In this document: piece after piece, positions 15,343-23,539 of the stretch | Layout: every line of letters begins with the position of its first letter | How positions within the stretch are numbered: the stretch's first letter is position 1 | NCBI RefSeq assembly: GCF_000169335.1 | Contig: NZ_AAXW01000047.1 | Span: 1 to 38,394, forward strand | Direction of reading: 5' to 3' | DNA length: 38,394 nt | Source of the DNA: Crocosphaera chwakensis CCY0110 | Lineage (GTDB): Bacteria; Cyanobacteriota; Cyanobacteriia; Cyanobacteriales; Microcystaceae | Position numbers and translations under genes: made by a program | The notes under the pieces: model-generated | The model's database searches: none | Told to the model about the DNA's origin: nothing | The model's input: only the letters and a program-made list of their open reading frames with translations

Positions 15343-15365
15343 TTATTGCTTTTTTCTACATTCTA
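15324..15365 (+). terminator. Inverted repeat after gatB, possible terminator
   Basis: A perfect 12-bp stem, TAGAATGTAGAA/TTCTACATTCTA (15324-15335 and 15354-15365), with an 18-base loop containing a T run. It lacks a T tail after the stem, so termination is only plausible. One arm is built from the heptamer repeat. Confidence 0.45.
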
Positions 15366-15421
15366 GAGTCCTCTCGTTTATCCAGGTCGGTTAATAGAAT
15401 ATGATTCAATTCTGTCGAAAA

Positions 15422-15814
15422 TTATTCCCATCTTAAAATAGGAGTCTGATCGCCTAGTACATCAATCACATCGTTTGGAGTGATAAAAGCATAATGTATT
15501 ATTTCTGGTAATTGATTTTTATAGATATCATAAGTTTGTTCATGAAACCATACTAAATATTGCGAGTTTTTGATTTTAAATAGAGGCCATTTGCTAAAAT
15601 TTTCTCTTTCATTCAAAGTTTTTAATAGATAGCTTTCATCAGTATTACGATATGAAATAATAGTATCGAAATTAATTATTAAAGATGGTAAAATATTATC
15701 TTCTCTTGTCATAACTATAGTTAAACCGTCTCTAGCATCTTTTAACTCTTCTAGATAAAGAGTGTCGGGAATTCTTTCGATAGGTTTCCATTTAATCCAT
15801 TGTTCTTGTTGCAT
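15422..15814 (-). CDS. Conserved hypothetical protein, resembles immunity-type small proteins
   Basis: A 130-residue acidic protein: WIKWKPIERIPDTLYLEEL, DARDGLTIVMT, FDTIISYRNTDESYLLKTL, SQYLVWFHEQTYDIY and IIHYAFITPNDVIDVLGD. This resembles a family of small bacterial proteins (a tryptophan-rich start, a YRNTDE core, then a YAIYTPND-like segment) that I associate with toxin-immunity loci, but the function is not established. The gene follows the Ser/Thr kinase by 35 bp on the same strand, so the two may be co-transcribed. No toxin gene is adjacent. It ends near the gatB inverted repeat. Confidence 0.6.
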   Translation of the reverse strand: MQQEQWIKWKPIERIPDTLYLEELKDARDGLTIVMTREDNILPSLIINFDTIISYRNTDESYLLKTLNERENFSKWPLFKIKNSQYLVWFHEQTYDIYKNQLPEIIHYAFITPNDVIDVLGDQTPILRWE

Positions 15815-15849
15815 ATACTTTTAATATTGACTAATTATCGAACATTGAA

Positions 15850-17634
15850 TTACATCTTCTCAGCAAAATCAATATCTAAGATGAATAGTTTTGCTGTTTC
15901 ATTTTCCCAAGTTGCTATTAATAATTGATTTTCATTTAACCCTGTCATAGCTGTAATCCTAATGTTTAAGTCTATTTTTCCTATATAATCTCCGTTTCTG
16001 TCTAAGAGCAATAATTTTCCTGTGGTGTCTGCCAACCCATAACCCCAAGATTCACCAATAATAAAATTAGGAATAAATTCTAAAGAAATTCTAGTAATTT
16101 TGAAAGGATTAATATTGATTAAAATCCCATAATTAGGCTTAATAGTTTCGATACTAAATAGTTCGTAAGGGTTGGCTTTATTAGGTGTTAATTCGGAGAT
16201 TAAAAGAGGAATAGAAAACCCTTTTAAAAAATGCCCTCTACGGTTAAATAAGTATAAATAAGTTCGTTTATTTTCTTGAAAAAAACGAGGAAACAGTGCC
16301 AGTCCATAACGCTTATCTAAGATAATTAACTGGGAAGGAAAAGGACAAAATTTAGGGGAATTTAAAAGAGATAAACTAGCTAAACTTAATATTTTAAATT
16401 CAGCCGTAATTCCATGCTTATTAGTTTTATAAATAGTTGCCAACCAATGTTCGTAAAAGCTACAAGAAAATTTTAAAATTTTGGTATTGAGTTGAAAAAA
16501 AGGCGTTACTTGTTGAAATGGTTTATTTTCAGAGAGATAGTAGAATAAAGATTGAAAAGTGTTGTTGTATGGTTTTTGGGTTAAAACTAAACATCCCTGA
16601 GATAAGATTATTAGTTTGTTGATAGACTGATTAAAATTAAGTATTTCTGTTTTTTTTAATTCCCAAGATAATTTAATAACTTTATTCTGGGTTGCGAAAT
16701 AAATGTTTTTATTATTGTTAACTATCTGATTGATTTTTTCAGACAAACTAAAGTCAGTAAACTCACTAAGTTTAGGGGTTAGATTAGATAGATTAATATG
16801 GGTAAATAATTTAGTATATTCTTGGTTAAAATTGAGTTTATTTTTGGCGATATTGATAGCATCTATCATACTTTGTGCCGATAAAAACCGTTTTTGTGGT
16901 AACTTCTCTAATGCCTTACGAATAATATCTTGTAACAATTGAGGAACAACATTCGGTAGTTTAATTCTCTCATTAAGATGAGCTAACATTAAATCACCAG
17001 GAAGACCAGAAAAAGGCCTTTGACCTATCATCAACTCATAGAAAATAATACCTACAGAATAGATGTCACAAGCATAAGAATATTTTCCGTAAAATCGTTC
17101 AGGTGCCATATAAGCAGGAGAACCAGTATAACCGCTTTCTAGATTATCATTACTGCTGTCTTGAACCGTTTTAGCAATACCAAAATCCGTTACTTTCCCT
17201 ATCCATTTATCTGCTGTTAAACTTAATAAAATATTCTCTGGTTTAATATCACAATGAATAATATTTTGTTGATGTGCTTGTTCTAATCCAGCTAGAATAT
17301 CAGTGATTAAATCAAGACATAATATTAAACTTAATTCAGCCGAAACATTCATTAAATTGCGAAGGGTTCCCCCCTCACAATATTCCATGACCAAATACCG
17401 TCCTTTTCCATGATATTCAATCGCTTCACAAGCAACAATGTTAGGATGACGCAAACTAACTAAACAAGAAAATTCTCGTAAGAAACGATTAGTCGGAAAC
17501 CCTTTTGCTAAACTTTTAAGGGCAACAAATTCTCCTGTTTTACGAGAAATAGCAAAGTAAACTTGGCCAAATTGTCCTTGGCCAATCTGTCCTAAAATAT
17601 GATAATTAGAGCGAGGAATAAAATGTTTAATCAT
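15850..17634 (-). CDS. Serine/threonine protein kinase with a C-terminal beta-rich domain
   Basis: A 594-residue Hanks-type kinase. The kinase domain covers about residues 11-265: glycine loop GQGQFG at 18-23, K40 in VALKSL, E54 in FLREF, catalytic HCDIKPEN (127-134), DFG at 150-152 and APE at 177-179. The HRD arginine is replaced by cysteine, so it is a non-RD kinase and may not need activation-loop phosphorylation. The C-terminal half (about 290-594) has repeated strand-like segments (for example LLLLDRNGDYIGKIDL, LLIATWENETAKLFILD) and resembles a propeller or sensor domain. No membrane helix is evident. It sits in a minus-strand operon with a 2H phosphoesterase upstream (27 bp) and the immunity-like gene downstream. 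Substrates are unknown. Confidence 0.9.
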   Translation of the reverse strand: MIKHFIPRSNYHILGQIGQGQFGQVYFAISRKTGEFVALKSLAKGFPTNRFLREFSCLVSLRHPNIVACEAIEYHGKGRYLVMEYCEGGTLRNLMNVSAELSLILCLDLITDILAGLEQAHQQNIIHCDIKPENILLSLTADKWIGKVTDFGIAKTVQDSSNDNLESGYTGSPAYMAPERFYGKYSYACDIYSVGIIFYELMIGQRPFSGLPGDLMLAHLNERIKLPNVVPQLLQDIIRKALEKLPQKRFLSAQSMIDAINIAKNKLNFNQEYTKLFTHINLSNLTPKLSEFTDFSLSEKINQIVNNNKNIYFATQNKVIKLSWELKKTEILNFNQSINKLIILSQGCLVLTQKPYNNTFQSLFYYLSENKPFQQVTPFFQLNTKILKFSCSFYEHWLATIYKTNKHGITAEFKILSLASLSLLNSPKFCPFPSQLIILDKRYGLALFPRFFQENKRTYLYLFNRRGHFLKGFSIPLLISELTPNKANPYELFSIETIKPNYGILININPFKITRISLEFIPNFIIGESWGYGLADTTGKLLLLDRNGDYIGKIDLNIRITAMTGLNENQLLIATWENETAKLFILDIDFAEKM

Positions 17635-17661
17635 CCCATGTATAACTTAACTGCATTTGTT

Positions 17662-18435
17662 TTAAATCCTCACTCTTGGATTACTTTGATCAGATAAAAA
17701 TCTCATCATATTTTCAAATTTTCTCAGTTCTCCTTGTTCAAGCATTAAAACTTGTGGTTTTTTTTCTATCCATTGATCATTAAAAGATAAAATAATAGAT
17801 TCTAAACTACTCTTATCTAAATCATCAGGAATTTCACCAAAATAGCCTAAAGTAATATGTGCAGTGAAATGATATTGTTGTTCTATTCCTAACTTAATTA
17901 ATTCTTGATTTTGATAAATACTTCGTCTTAATTGAAAAATTTTATTATAAGACAATTCATTACAAGGAACTAACCCTACTACCAAAGCACGAGGAAATAC
18001 TAATAAACCCAAAATTTGCCATTGACACTGACCTTTTTCTAAGTCCAGTTTTTCGTAAGCTTGAAAACTGTCAGAAATGGCTTGCTTTAGCTTTTGATTA
18101 AAGTCTTGATCCGTTTGAACCGCATTACGATAATTATCTTCCCAAATCAAATCAGCAAGGGTTAAATGAAAACTTTCTGGAGGGACAGGAATTAAAAAAT
18201 TAGGCTCAATTTTTTGGATTAATTGTTGTTGAATTAGGGTTAACTGATGATAGAATGTTTCGTTGACAAGATCATCTTGATAGGGAGGAGTTAGAACAGT
18301 ATAACCAGGAAAAGGGACAGGTTGTTTTTGTTGAAATTTAGGAGAATTTTGGATATTATTAAGTTGATTTTGATAAGTGGTGGGTAAAGTAAGGGAAGCT
18401 ACCCGGTTGACGTAAATTTGATAGGTTTCGTCCAA
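17662..18435 (-). CDS. DUF1868 family 2H phosphoesterase-like protein
   Basis: A 257-residue protein with the two HxT/S motifs of the 2H phosphoesterase (2',5' RNA ligase) superfamily: ESFHLTLADLIWEDN near residue 88 and YHFTAHITLGYFGEIP near residue 193. DUF1868 members are thought to hydrolyse cyclic phosphates on RNA or nucleotides, but the substrate is not known here. The N-terminus, with YVNRVASLTLPTTYQNQLN, is family-typical, as are GYTVLTPPYQDD and the second domain. It is the first gene of a three-gene minus-strand group leading into the kinase, 27 bp downstream. Association with the kinase is suggested only by position. Confidence 0.8.
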   Translation of the reverse strand: MDETYQIYVNRVASLTLPTTYQNQLNNIQNSPKFQQKQPVPFPGYTVLTPPYQDDLVNETFYHQLTLIQQQLIQKIEPNFLIPVPPESFHLTLADLIWEDNYRNAVQTDQDFNQKLKQAISDSFQAYEKLDLEKGQCQWQILGLLVFPRALVVGLVPCNELSYNKIFQLRRSIYQNQELIKLGIEQQYHFTAHITLGYFGEIPDDLDKSSLESIILSFNDQWIEKKPQVLMLEQGELRKFENMMRFLSDQSNPRVRI

Positions 18436-18525
18436 CGTAATCGCCTCTTATTCTGTCACAATACTTATTTTTTTATTTTGCCTGATCTTGTCTAATTTGT
18501 TTATAAAGATTTATTGACTTTAACC

Positions 18526-19506
18526 ATGGGAATTTATTTCTTTTGGGGAGAAGACGAATTTGCGATCGCTCAAACTGTACAAACCTTAAGAGATACCATA
18601 CTCGATCCCAACTGGATACAGTTTAATTATCATCAAATTCCGGGAGAAGATCCCAATAGCACCATTGAAGCATTAAACCAAGCCATGACCCCAGTATTTG
18701 GTATAGGAGGCAGATTAGTGTGGGTAGTAAACACTTCTATTGGTCAACAATGTTCAGAGGAAATTCTAACACAATTACAGCGTATTTTACCTGCCATTCC
18801 TGACAATTCTCATTTATTATTCACTACTAACAAAAAACCGGACAAACGATTAAAATCTAGCAAATTAATCCAACAGTATGCAGAAGTTCGAGAATATTCT
18901 CCTATTCCTCCCTGGAAAACCGATGAATTAATCCATAAAGTCAAACAAGTTTCCCAAGAAATTGGAGTCAAATTAACACCTAAAGCAATAGAATTATTAG
19001 CAGAATCTGTGGGCAATAATAGCCGACAATTATGGAATGAACTAGAAAAATTAAAACTGTATGGACAACAAGAAAATAAACCGTTAGATGAGACAGTTAT
19101 TGCTACTTTAGTTAACGCTAATGCTCAAAATAGTTTACAGTTAGCTCAAGCCATTCGTCAAGGAAATCAAGCAGAAGCCTTACAATTAATTGATGAATTA
19201 TTATCTAGAAATGAACCCGCTTTAAGAATTGTGGCCACATTAGTCGGTCAATTTAGGACTTGGACTATTATTCAATTACAATTAGAAGCAGGAGAAATGG
19301 ATAATAAAATCATTGCCAAAGCTGCTGATATTCCTAACCCGAATCGTCTTTATTTTTTACGGAAAGAATTACAGAAAATGTCAGGAAAACAATTATTAGC
19401 AACGCTGCCAATTTTACTTGATTTAGAAACTCGCTTAAAACGAGGCCATAACCCATTAGAAACGTTACAAATTAAAGCCATAGAATTATGTCAATTGTTT
19501 CAATAA
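18526..19506 (+). CDS. holA: DNA polymerase III delta subunit
   Basis: The delta subunit opens the sliding clamp as part of the clamp loader. About 326 residues, beginning MGIYFFWGEDEFAI, which matches the family start; the frame is also open from a TTG at 18514, but the ATG at 18526 fits better. Family features: ATP-site-less AAA+ fold with YHQIPGED, then LVWVVNTSIGQQ and FTTNKKPDKRLKSSKLI, the domain II/III segment LAESVGNNSRQLWNELEKL, and C-terminal RNEPALRIVATLVGQFRTW. HIP1 octamer near 18563. It lies divergent to the DUF1868-kinase operon. Confidence 0.93.
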   Translation: MGIYFFWGEDEFAIAQTVQTLRDTILDPNWIQFNYHQIPGEDPNSTIEALNQAMTPVFGIGGRLVWVVNTSIGQQCSEEILTQLQRILPAIPDNSHLLFTTNKKPDKRLKSSKLIQQYAEVREYSPIPPWKTDELIHKVKQVSQEIGVKLTPKAIELLAESVGNNSRQLWNELEKLKLYGQQENKPLDETVIATLVNANAQNSLQLAQAIRQGNQAEALQLIDELLSRNEPALRIVATLVGQFRTWTIIQLQLEAGEMDNKIIAKAADIPNPNRLYFLRKELQKMSGKQLLATLPILLDLETRLKRGHNPLETLQIKAIELCQLFQ

Positions 19507-19518
19507 AGGTTGCATAGT

Positions 19519-20115
19519 TGTTTAAAATTATTATAGAAAAAGATCCCTTAACCCTATGGCAATTTTTTAGTCCTCTGAGAAAGGAATTAGAATCAACTCA
19601 ACCAAATTTATTCATACCCATTTAGCTTACTTAGAAAGTCAATTAAAACCAAGTCAAACCTTTACTTTAATCACTCAAAATGTAGACGGGTTGCATCAAC
19701 GTGCAGGAAGTCGTAACGGAACCGAACTGCATAGTAATATGAATCGGACACGGTGTAGTAATGTCGATTGTGATCTAACTCCCTATCAAGACACGACAGT
19801 ATACACTGAACAATTACCTCGTTGTCCTTTGTGTGATGTTCCGTTACGCTTGGATGAGGTGTTGTTTGGACAACCCATCCCTTAGATGCAGAATGGACTG
19901 CTAAACACGCATTACGAGATTGTGATTTGTTTGTGGCGATCGGTACATCGGGGACTGTTTTCCCGACCGCTAATTTTGTCCGTTCAGCTAATTACGTTGG
20001 TGCTAGAACAGTGTTAATTAATCTTGAACCGATGACTCCCAAAAATCCTTATTTCGAGGAAGAATATTTAGGACGTGCAGAAGAACTGATTCCATCATTA
20101 TGCACAATAAAGTGA
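19519..20115 (+). pseudogene. Sir2-family NAD-dependent protein deacylase, broken
   Basis: Decayed sirtuin. Segments of the family follow in order across at least three reading frames: DPLTLWQFFSPLRKELEST, then THLAYLESQLKPSQTFTLI into TQNVDGLHQRAGS, then GTELHSNMNRTRCSN with the catalytic histidine, cysteines of the zinc ribbon (CSNVDC, CPLC), then DLFVAIGTSGTVFPTANFV and RAEELIPSL. The N-terminal NAD-binding motif (GAGIS and the PTFR loop) is absent and there are frameshifts near 19605 and 19875. The remaining open frames (19691-19885 and 19927-20115) are pieces, not separate genes. It follows holA directly. Confidence 0.85.
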
Positions 20116-20132
20116 TTTAATTAATTACTTAT

Positions 20133-21971
20133 TTAATGATTCTTGTATCTTTCAATAACTGTTTGTTTATTAACTCGAAGTAATTTATAAACCCCCTCTT
20201 GTTGAATTAAGGTATAATCAGATTTATCTAATCCTAACTTATTGAGATATTTTTGTTCACTAATAATTAATACAGTGTCAGGGCTATCTATTTGTTGAAA
20301 ATAATCTAAAGCAGGGCCATTATCAATATCTGCTTCTGTAACAGAGTCAACCACTTCTTGAGTATAAAATACCAAAGTAGGACGCATAAAACCTAAAAAA
20401 GCTAACCTTTCTTCTGGTTGTCTTTCTGTTTTAACAATCGTAGAAAGTTCTCTTAATGGTAGCTGTCTTTGGTTGTCCACAATTTTCGCAACTGGTAAAC
20501 CTACCCAAGAGAAAAATGCGAGAAAACCTAATAAATTAGCAACCCATAACCAGCGACGATAATGACGAAATAGAAGAAATAATAAACAAGAAAATGCAGC
20601 AGATGACCAAATTATTCCTGCTTTAATACCCAAATTTGAAGCTTGTAGAAGCTCTTTAAATTGAGGCATCATCGCATCTTCGCCAATCAATTGAGGACTG
20701 GCAAAACTAGCTACTGCTAACCCTGTTAAAATACCAACATTAGCAATACCACTTAATAAAAATAAAAAAGACCAAATCCCTGATGATTCTTCAGATTTTG
20801 TTTCAACCTGTTCACTCCAAAATAAAGCAATGATAATAGCAGCAGCCGGTATTAAAGGAAGGACATAACCCGCTAATTTGGTGACGGAACTAGAGAAGAA
20901 AATAAGAACAACTAAAAACCAGGATAAACAGAAAATTCCTAAATGAGTAGAACGAGCAGAATTTATCCATTTTCGTCGCTCCCAAAATCTTAATTTAGCA
21001 ATGGCTAATGGTAAATAAATAGACCAAGGTAATAACCCGACCATAATCACAGGAAGATAATAATACCAAGCTCCAGGATGGCGACTGACGACGCTAGTAA
21101 AGCGTTGTACATTATGAAGGCCAAAAAAGGTACTAATATATTCTTGTCCATGCTCTAAGGTTACCAAAATAAACCAAGGAACCGAAATAATTAAAAAACT
21201 GGTAATTCCTAATACCCAAGGTGTTTCTTTAACAACTTCAATAAATCGTCCAACGTACAAAAGAAAAACAATAACTGTCAAACCGGGTAAAATTAGAGCG
21301 ACAGGACCTTTAGCAAGCACCCCTAAAGCCATAAAAACCCAATAACCAATATACCACCATCGCGAAATTGATAGCCCAAGATAGGATTTAGAACTTGTTT
21401 CAGAATAGCCATATCCTAAGAAGAAAGATAATAAAGCTAAACCAATACCGCTAGAGAGGAACATATCAGAAACTCCTGTTCTTCCCCAAGCTATCCAAAA
21501 CGGATTTAAGGCAATAATACCGGCACCTATCCAAGCAGAAAACCATAATTTTGTTGGGGTTTTCGTTGTTTCTTTTGCTCGTGAAAAACCAAAGTTTTTG
21601 AGCGTATAAAAACCTAAAATTACCACAGCGATCGCAGCTAAAGCAGAAGGAATTCTTGCTCCCCATTCATTCATACCAAATAATTGAAATGATAACCCCA
21701 CTAACCAATAAGTTAATGGTGGTTTATCAAAACGAGTTTCTCCATTCCAATAGGGAGTAACCCAATCCCCTGTTATTACCATTTGACGGGCAGCTTCGAC
21801 AAACATTGGTTCTGTTTTATCCATTAACCCAATGCTGCCTAAGTTAGCTATAAAGGCAATAAAACTAATAAAAAATAGCCACAAAGCGGAAAATAGCCAT
21901 AGAACTTTAGGATCTTTTTTCCAAGCAATAATAGTCTTATTTTTTTTATTTTCTATAATAATTTTATTCAT
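20133..21971 (-). CDS. GT39/ArnT-like membrane glycosyltransferase
   Basis: A 612-residue polytopic protein of the GT39/GT83 (PMT/ArnT-like) superfamily, which uses lipid-linked sugars to glycosylate proteins or lipids at the periplasmic face. The first helix is followed by the conserved acidic loop LMDKTEPMFVEAARQM and then GETRFDKPPLTYWLVG, the family hallmarks for binding the lipid phosphate. About ten to twelve hydrophobic segments follow, then a C-terminal periplasmic tail (PTLVFYTQEVVDSVTEADI). It is preceded by a PAP2-type phosphatase with 8 bp between the genes, so they are likely one operon; the phosphatase could recycle the undecaprenyl-type carrier released by the transferase. Acceptor and sugar unknown. 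Confidence 0.88.
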   Translation of the reverse strand: MNKIIIENKKNKTIIAWKKDPKVLWLFSALWLFFISFIAFIANLGSIGLMDKTEPMFVEAARQMVITGDWVTPYWNGETRFDKPPLTYWLVGLSFQLFGMNEWGARIPSALAAIAVVILGFYTLKNFGFSRAKETTKTPTKLWFSAWIGAGIIALNPFWIAWGRTGVSDMFLSSGIGLALLSFFLGYGYSETSSKSYLGLSISRWWYIGYWVFMALGVLAKGPVALILPGLTVIVFLLYVGRFIEVVKETPWVLGITSFLIISVPWFILVTLEHGQEYISTFFGLHNVQRFTSVVSRHPGAWYYYLPVIMVGLLPWSIYLPLAIAKLRFWERRKWINSARSTHLGIFCLSWFLVVLIFFSSSVTKLAGYVLPLIPAAAIIIALFWSEQVETKSEESSGIWSFLFLLSGIANVGILTGLAVASFASPQLIGEDAMMPQFKELLQASNLGIKAGIIWSSAAFSCLLFLLFRHYRRWLWVANLLGFLAFFSWVGLPVAKIVDNQRQLPLRELSTIVKTERQPEERLAFLGFMRPTLVFYTQEVVDSVTEADIDNGPALDYFQQIDSPDTVLIISEQKYLNKLGLDKSDYTLIQQEGVYKLLRVNKQTVIERYKNH

Positions 21972-21979
21972 TGTTATGC

Positions 21980-22633
21980 TTAAAAATTACGATATTTTTT
22001 ACTAATTAATTTTAGTAGAGTAATAGAAAAAAGAAAACCTAGATAAGCAATACACACACCTCCCACTAAGTCAGTAAACCAATGAATATTTAAGTAGATA
22101 CTAGCCCAACCCATCAAAGCGACTAAAATAGTAGATATAATGTACAAGAAAGTTCCCCATTTTGGAAAGTGAAAAGCTACTAAATAAGAGAGGTATAAAT
22201 ATAACATTAAATTTCCTGAAACATGACCACTCGGATAACTTTTTCCGTGGACATCAATTAACCCAGGTGCAGGACGAATACGGCCGAACCAAGGCTTTAA
22301 AATTTGATCAATTAATATTAAAACACCCATAGCTGATATAGCTAAAACTTGGGCTTCTTTCCAATAACGTTTCCAGCATAAAAAACCCAACCCAGCAATA
22401 ACAATAAAGACAGCAACCTCTGCTTCTCCTAGAAAGTAGGATACTCTCGCCAAGATCATTAAACTGGGATGATGAAAGTGACGAACCCACTCTAAAAAAG
22501 TTGCATCCCAAGCATCAAGACTTCCTGAAACAACAGCCACTGTTAAAGCAATAAATAAAAGTAAAATAATAATAAAGATAATAATAGTATTATTTAGTCC
22601 ATCCCAAGGGTATTGTTTCAGTTTTAGCTTCAT
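21980..22633 (-). CDS. PAP2 superfamily membrane phosphatase
   Basis: A 217-residue protein with about six helices and the PAP2 phosphatase motifs: KPWFGRIRP at 113-121 (motif 1), PSGH at 134-137 (motif 2), and motif 3 with His184 and Asp188 in NIHWFTDLVGG. The arginine of motif 3 (usually SR before xxxxxH) is replaced: the sequence reads ASIYLNIH. The enzyme probably dephosphorylates a lipid (undecaprenyl diphosphate or phosphatidic acid) at the outer face. The GT39 glycosyltransferase starts 8 bp downstream, which fits lipid-carrier recycling. Confidence 0.85.
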   Translation of the reverse strand: MKLKLKQYPWDGLNNTIIIFIIILLLFIALTVAVVSGSLDAWDATFLEWVRHFHHPSLMILARVSYFLGEAEVAVFIVIAGLGFLCWKRYWKEAQVLAISAMGVLILIDQILKPWFGRIRPAPGLIDVHGKSYPSGHVSGNLMLYLYLSYLVAFHFPKWGTFLYIISTILVALMGWASIYLNIHWFTDLVGGVCIAYLGFLFSITLLKLISKKYRNF

Positions 22634-23079
22634 ACTGTTAGGAGATTTCGTTAATGGTAAGTATCATCATATGATAACACCTAGATTTTGAAAAAGCTTT
22701 AACCATATTTAACCTCAAATGGTTATAATTATCTGTATTACTTTGATTAATTTGTATCAAAGATTAATTTATTTAATATTAAACATAAACTAAGCTCATA
22801 GACTCGATAAGCTATCGTTATTGTTGAGTCTGCCAGTCCATTCGATGAAACCGTTAAATTTTGCTTATAGTAGTTAGGATGCTCATCAGGATAAAATACT
22901 CTTCTTAAGATCCGTAACGAACTAATCCTAAACTTCCATCATGTTATTAAAACGTCGACAAAGTCTAACTATTTAGATTAAATAATTAGACGAGGGGCAG
23001 TTTTCATTATCAGAGACGGAAAACAAATAATATTAGTTCCCATTCTTTCCGAGGTACAAGTCTGTAAAAGAGCTTGGTT
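22634..23079. other. Intergenic region upstream of the PAP2 gene, no gene found
   Basis: AT-rich, with no open frame that shows family features. The first part presumably holds the PAP2 promoter (minus strand). A weak inverted repeat GACTC...GAGTC spans about 22801-22831. The far end grades into the transposase remnant. Confidence 0.5.
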
Positions 23080-23265
23080 GAATTAATACTTATTGTTCAG
23101 ATCAATTACTAACACCTTTTTTCTCTAAAAGTGTCCAATAGATAAGTAAAGCACGCTTTTTCCAAATAACAGCAACCATAATAAAATTCTTAAAGCTTAA
23201 AATTGGGTTGCCGTTAAATACTTGGTATTCTTTAAAAAAATTAGGAAGACGTTGTATATTACAAC
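23080..23265 (-). pseudogene. Transposase remnant, IS4-like DDE type
   Basis: On the minus strand the segment KNFIMVAVIWKKRALLIYW runs into TLLEKKGVSN, a stop, then SEQ, a stop and VLIQP. It matches the usual DDE (IS4-like) segment in cyanobacterial transposases: a hydrophobic strand, WKKRA, IYWTLLEKKG, then SNLSEQ. Upstream in the same frame is NIQRLPNFF. Two in-frame stops and loss of both ends show that it is dead. No terminal inverted repeats were found. Confidence 0.6.
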
Positions 23266-23340
23266 CGATTGTACATTAATAAATATGAGTTTTATCGTAA
23301 AATTACAGCACTTTGCAAGTTATTACAGTATATCTAACAT

Positions 23341-23361
23341 CTGCCTCCTGCCTCCTGCCTC
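23341..23361. repeat. Heptamer tandem repeat (CTGCCTC, three copies)
   Basis: Three exact copies of CTGCCTC in a 21-bp run. A second heptamer tandem repeat occurs after gatB. The unit is the cyanobacterial short-tandem-repeat type. No gene is nearby on either side within 150 bp. Confidence 0.75.
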
Positions 23362-23450
23362 AAAGCGATAACTGTTGTACCTCACTAAGTCGAAAACTGC
23401 TGTATATAGCTGCCAACAGATTCGCTACACCACCCCCTGAAAAATCCTGA

Positions 23451-23499
23451 GAGAGAAACCGACTTTTAAGAAACTTGTCCCTAAAAGCTGGCTTCTCTC
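23451..23499 (-). terminator. Hairpin after the FAS1 gene, probable terminator
   Basis: An 18-bp stem with three mismatches (GAGAGAAACCGACTTTTA at 23451-23468 and TAAAAGCTGGCTTCTCTC at 23482-23499), loop 13 bases. On the minus strand it lies 40 bases after the FAS1 stop and is followed by a T-rich stretch (AGGATTTTT). Confidence 0.6.
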
Positions 23500-23539
23500 T
23501 AGTTTTATAGTATGAAACTAATTTATCAATTTCGTTGTT

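Noticed and set aside
19691..20115. Two separate small genes after holA
   Set aside because: Both are parts of a single Sir2-family gene in different frames, with the N-terminus missing.
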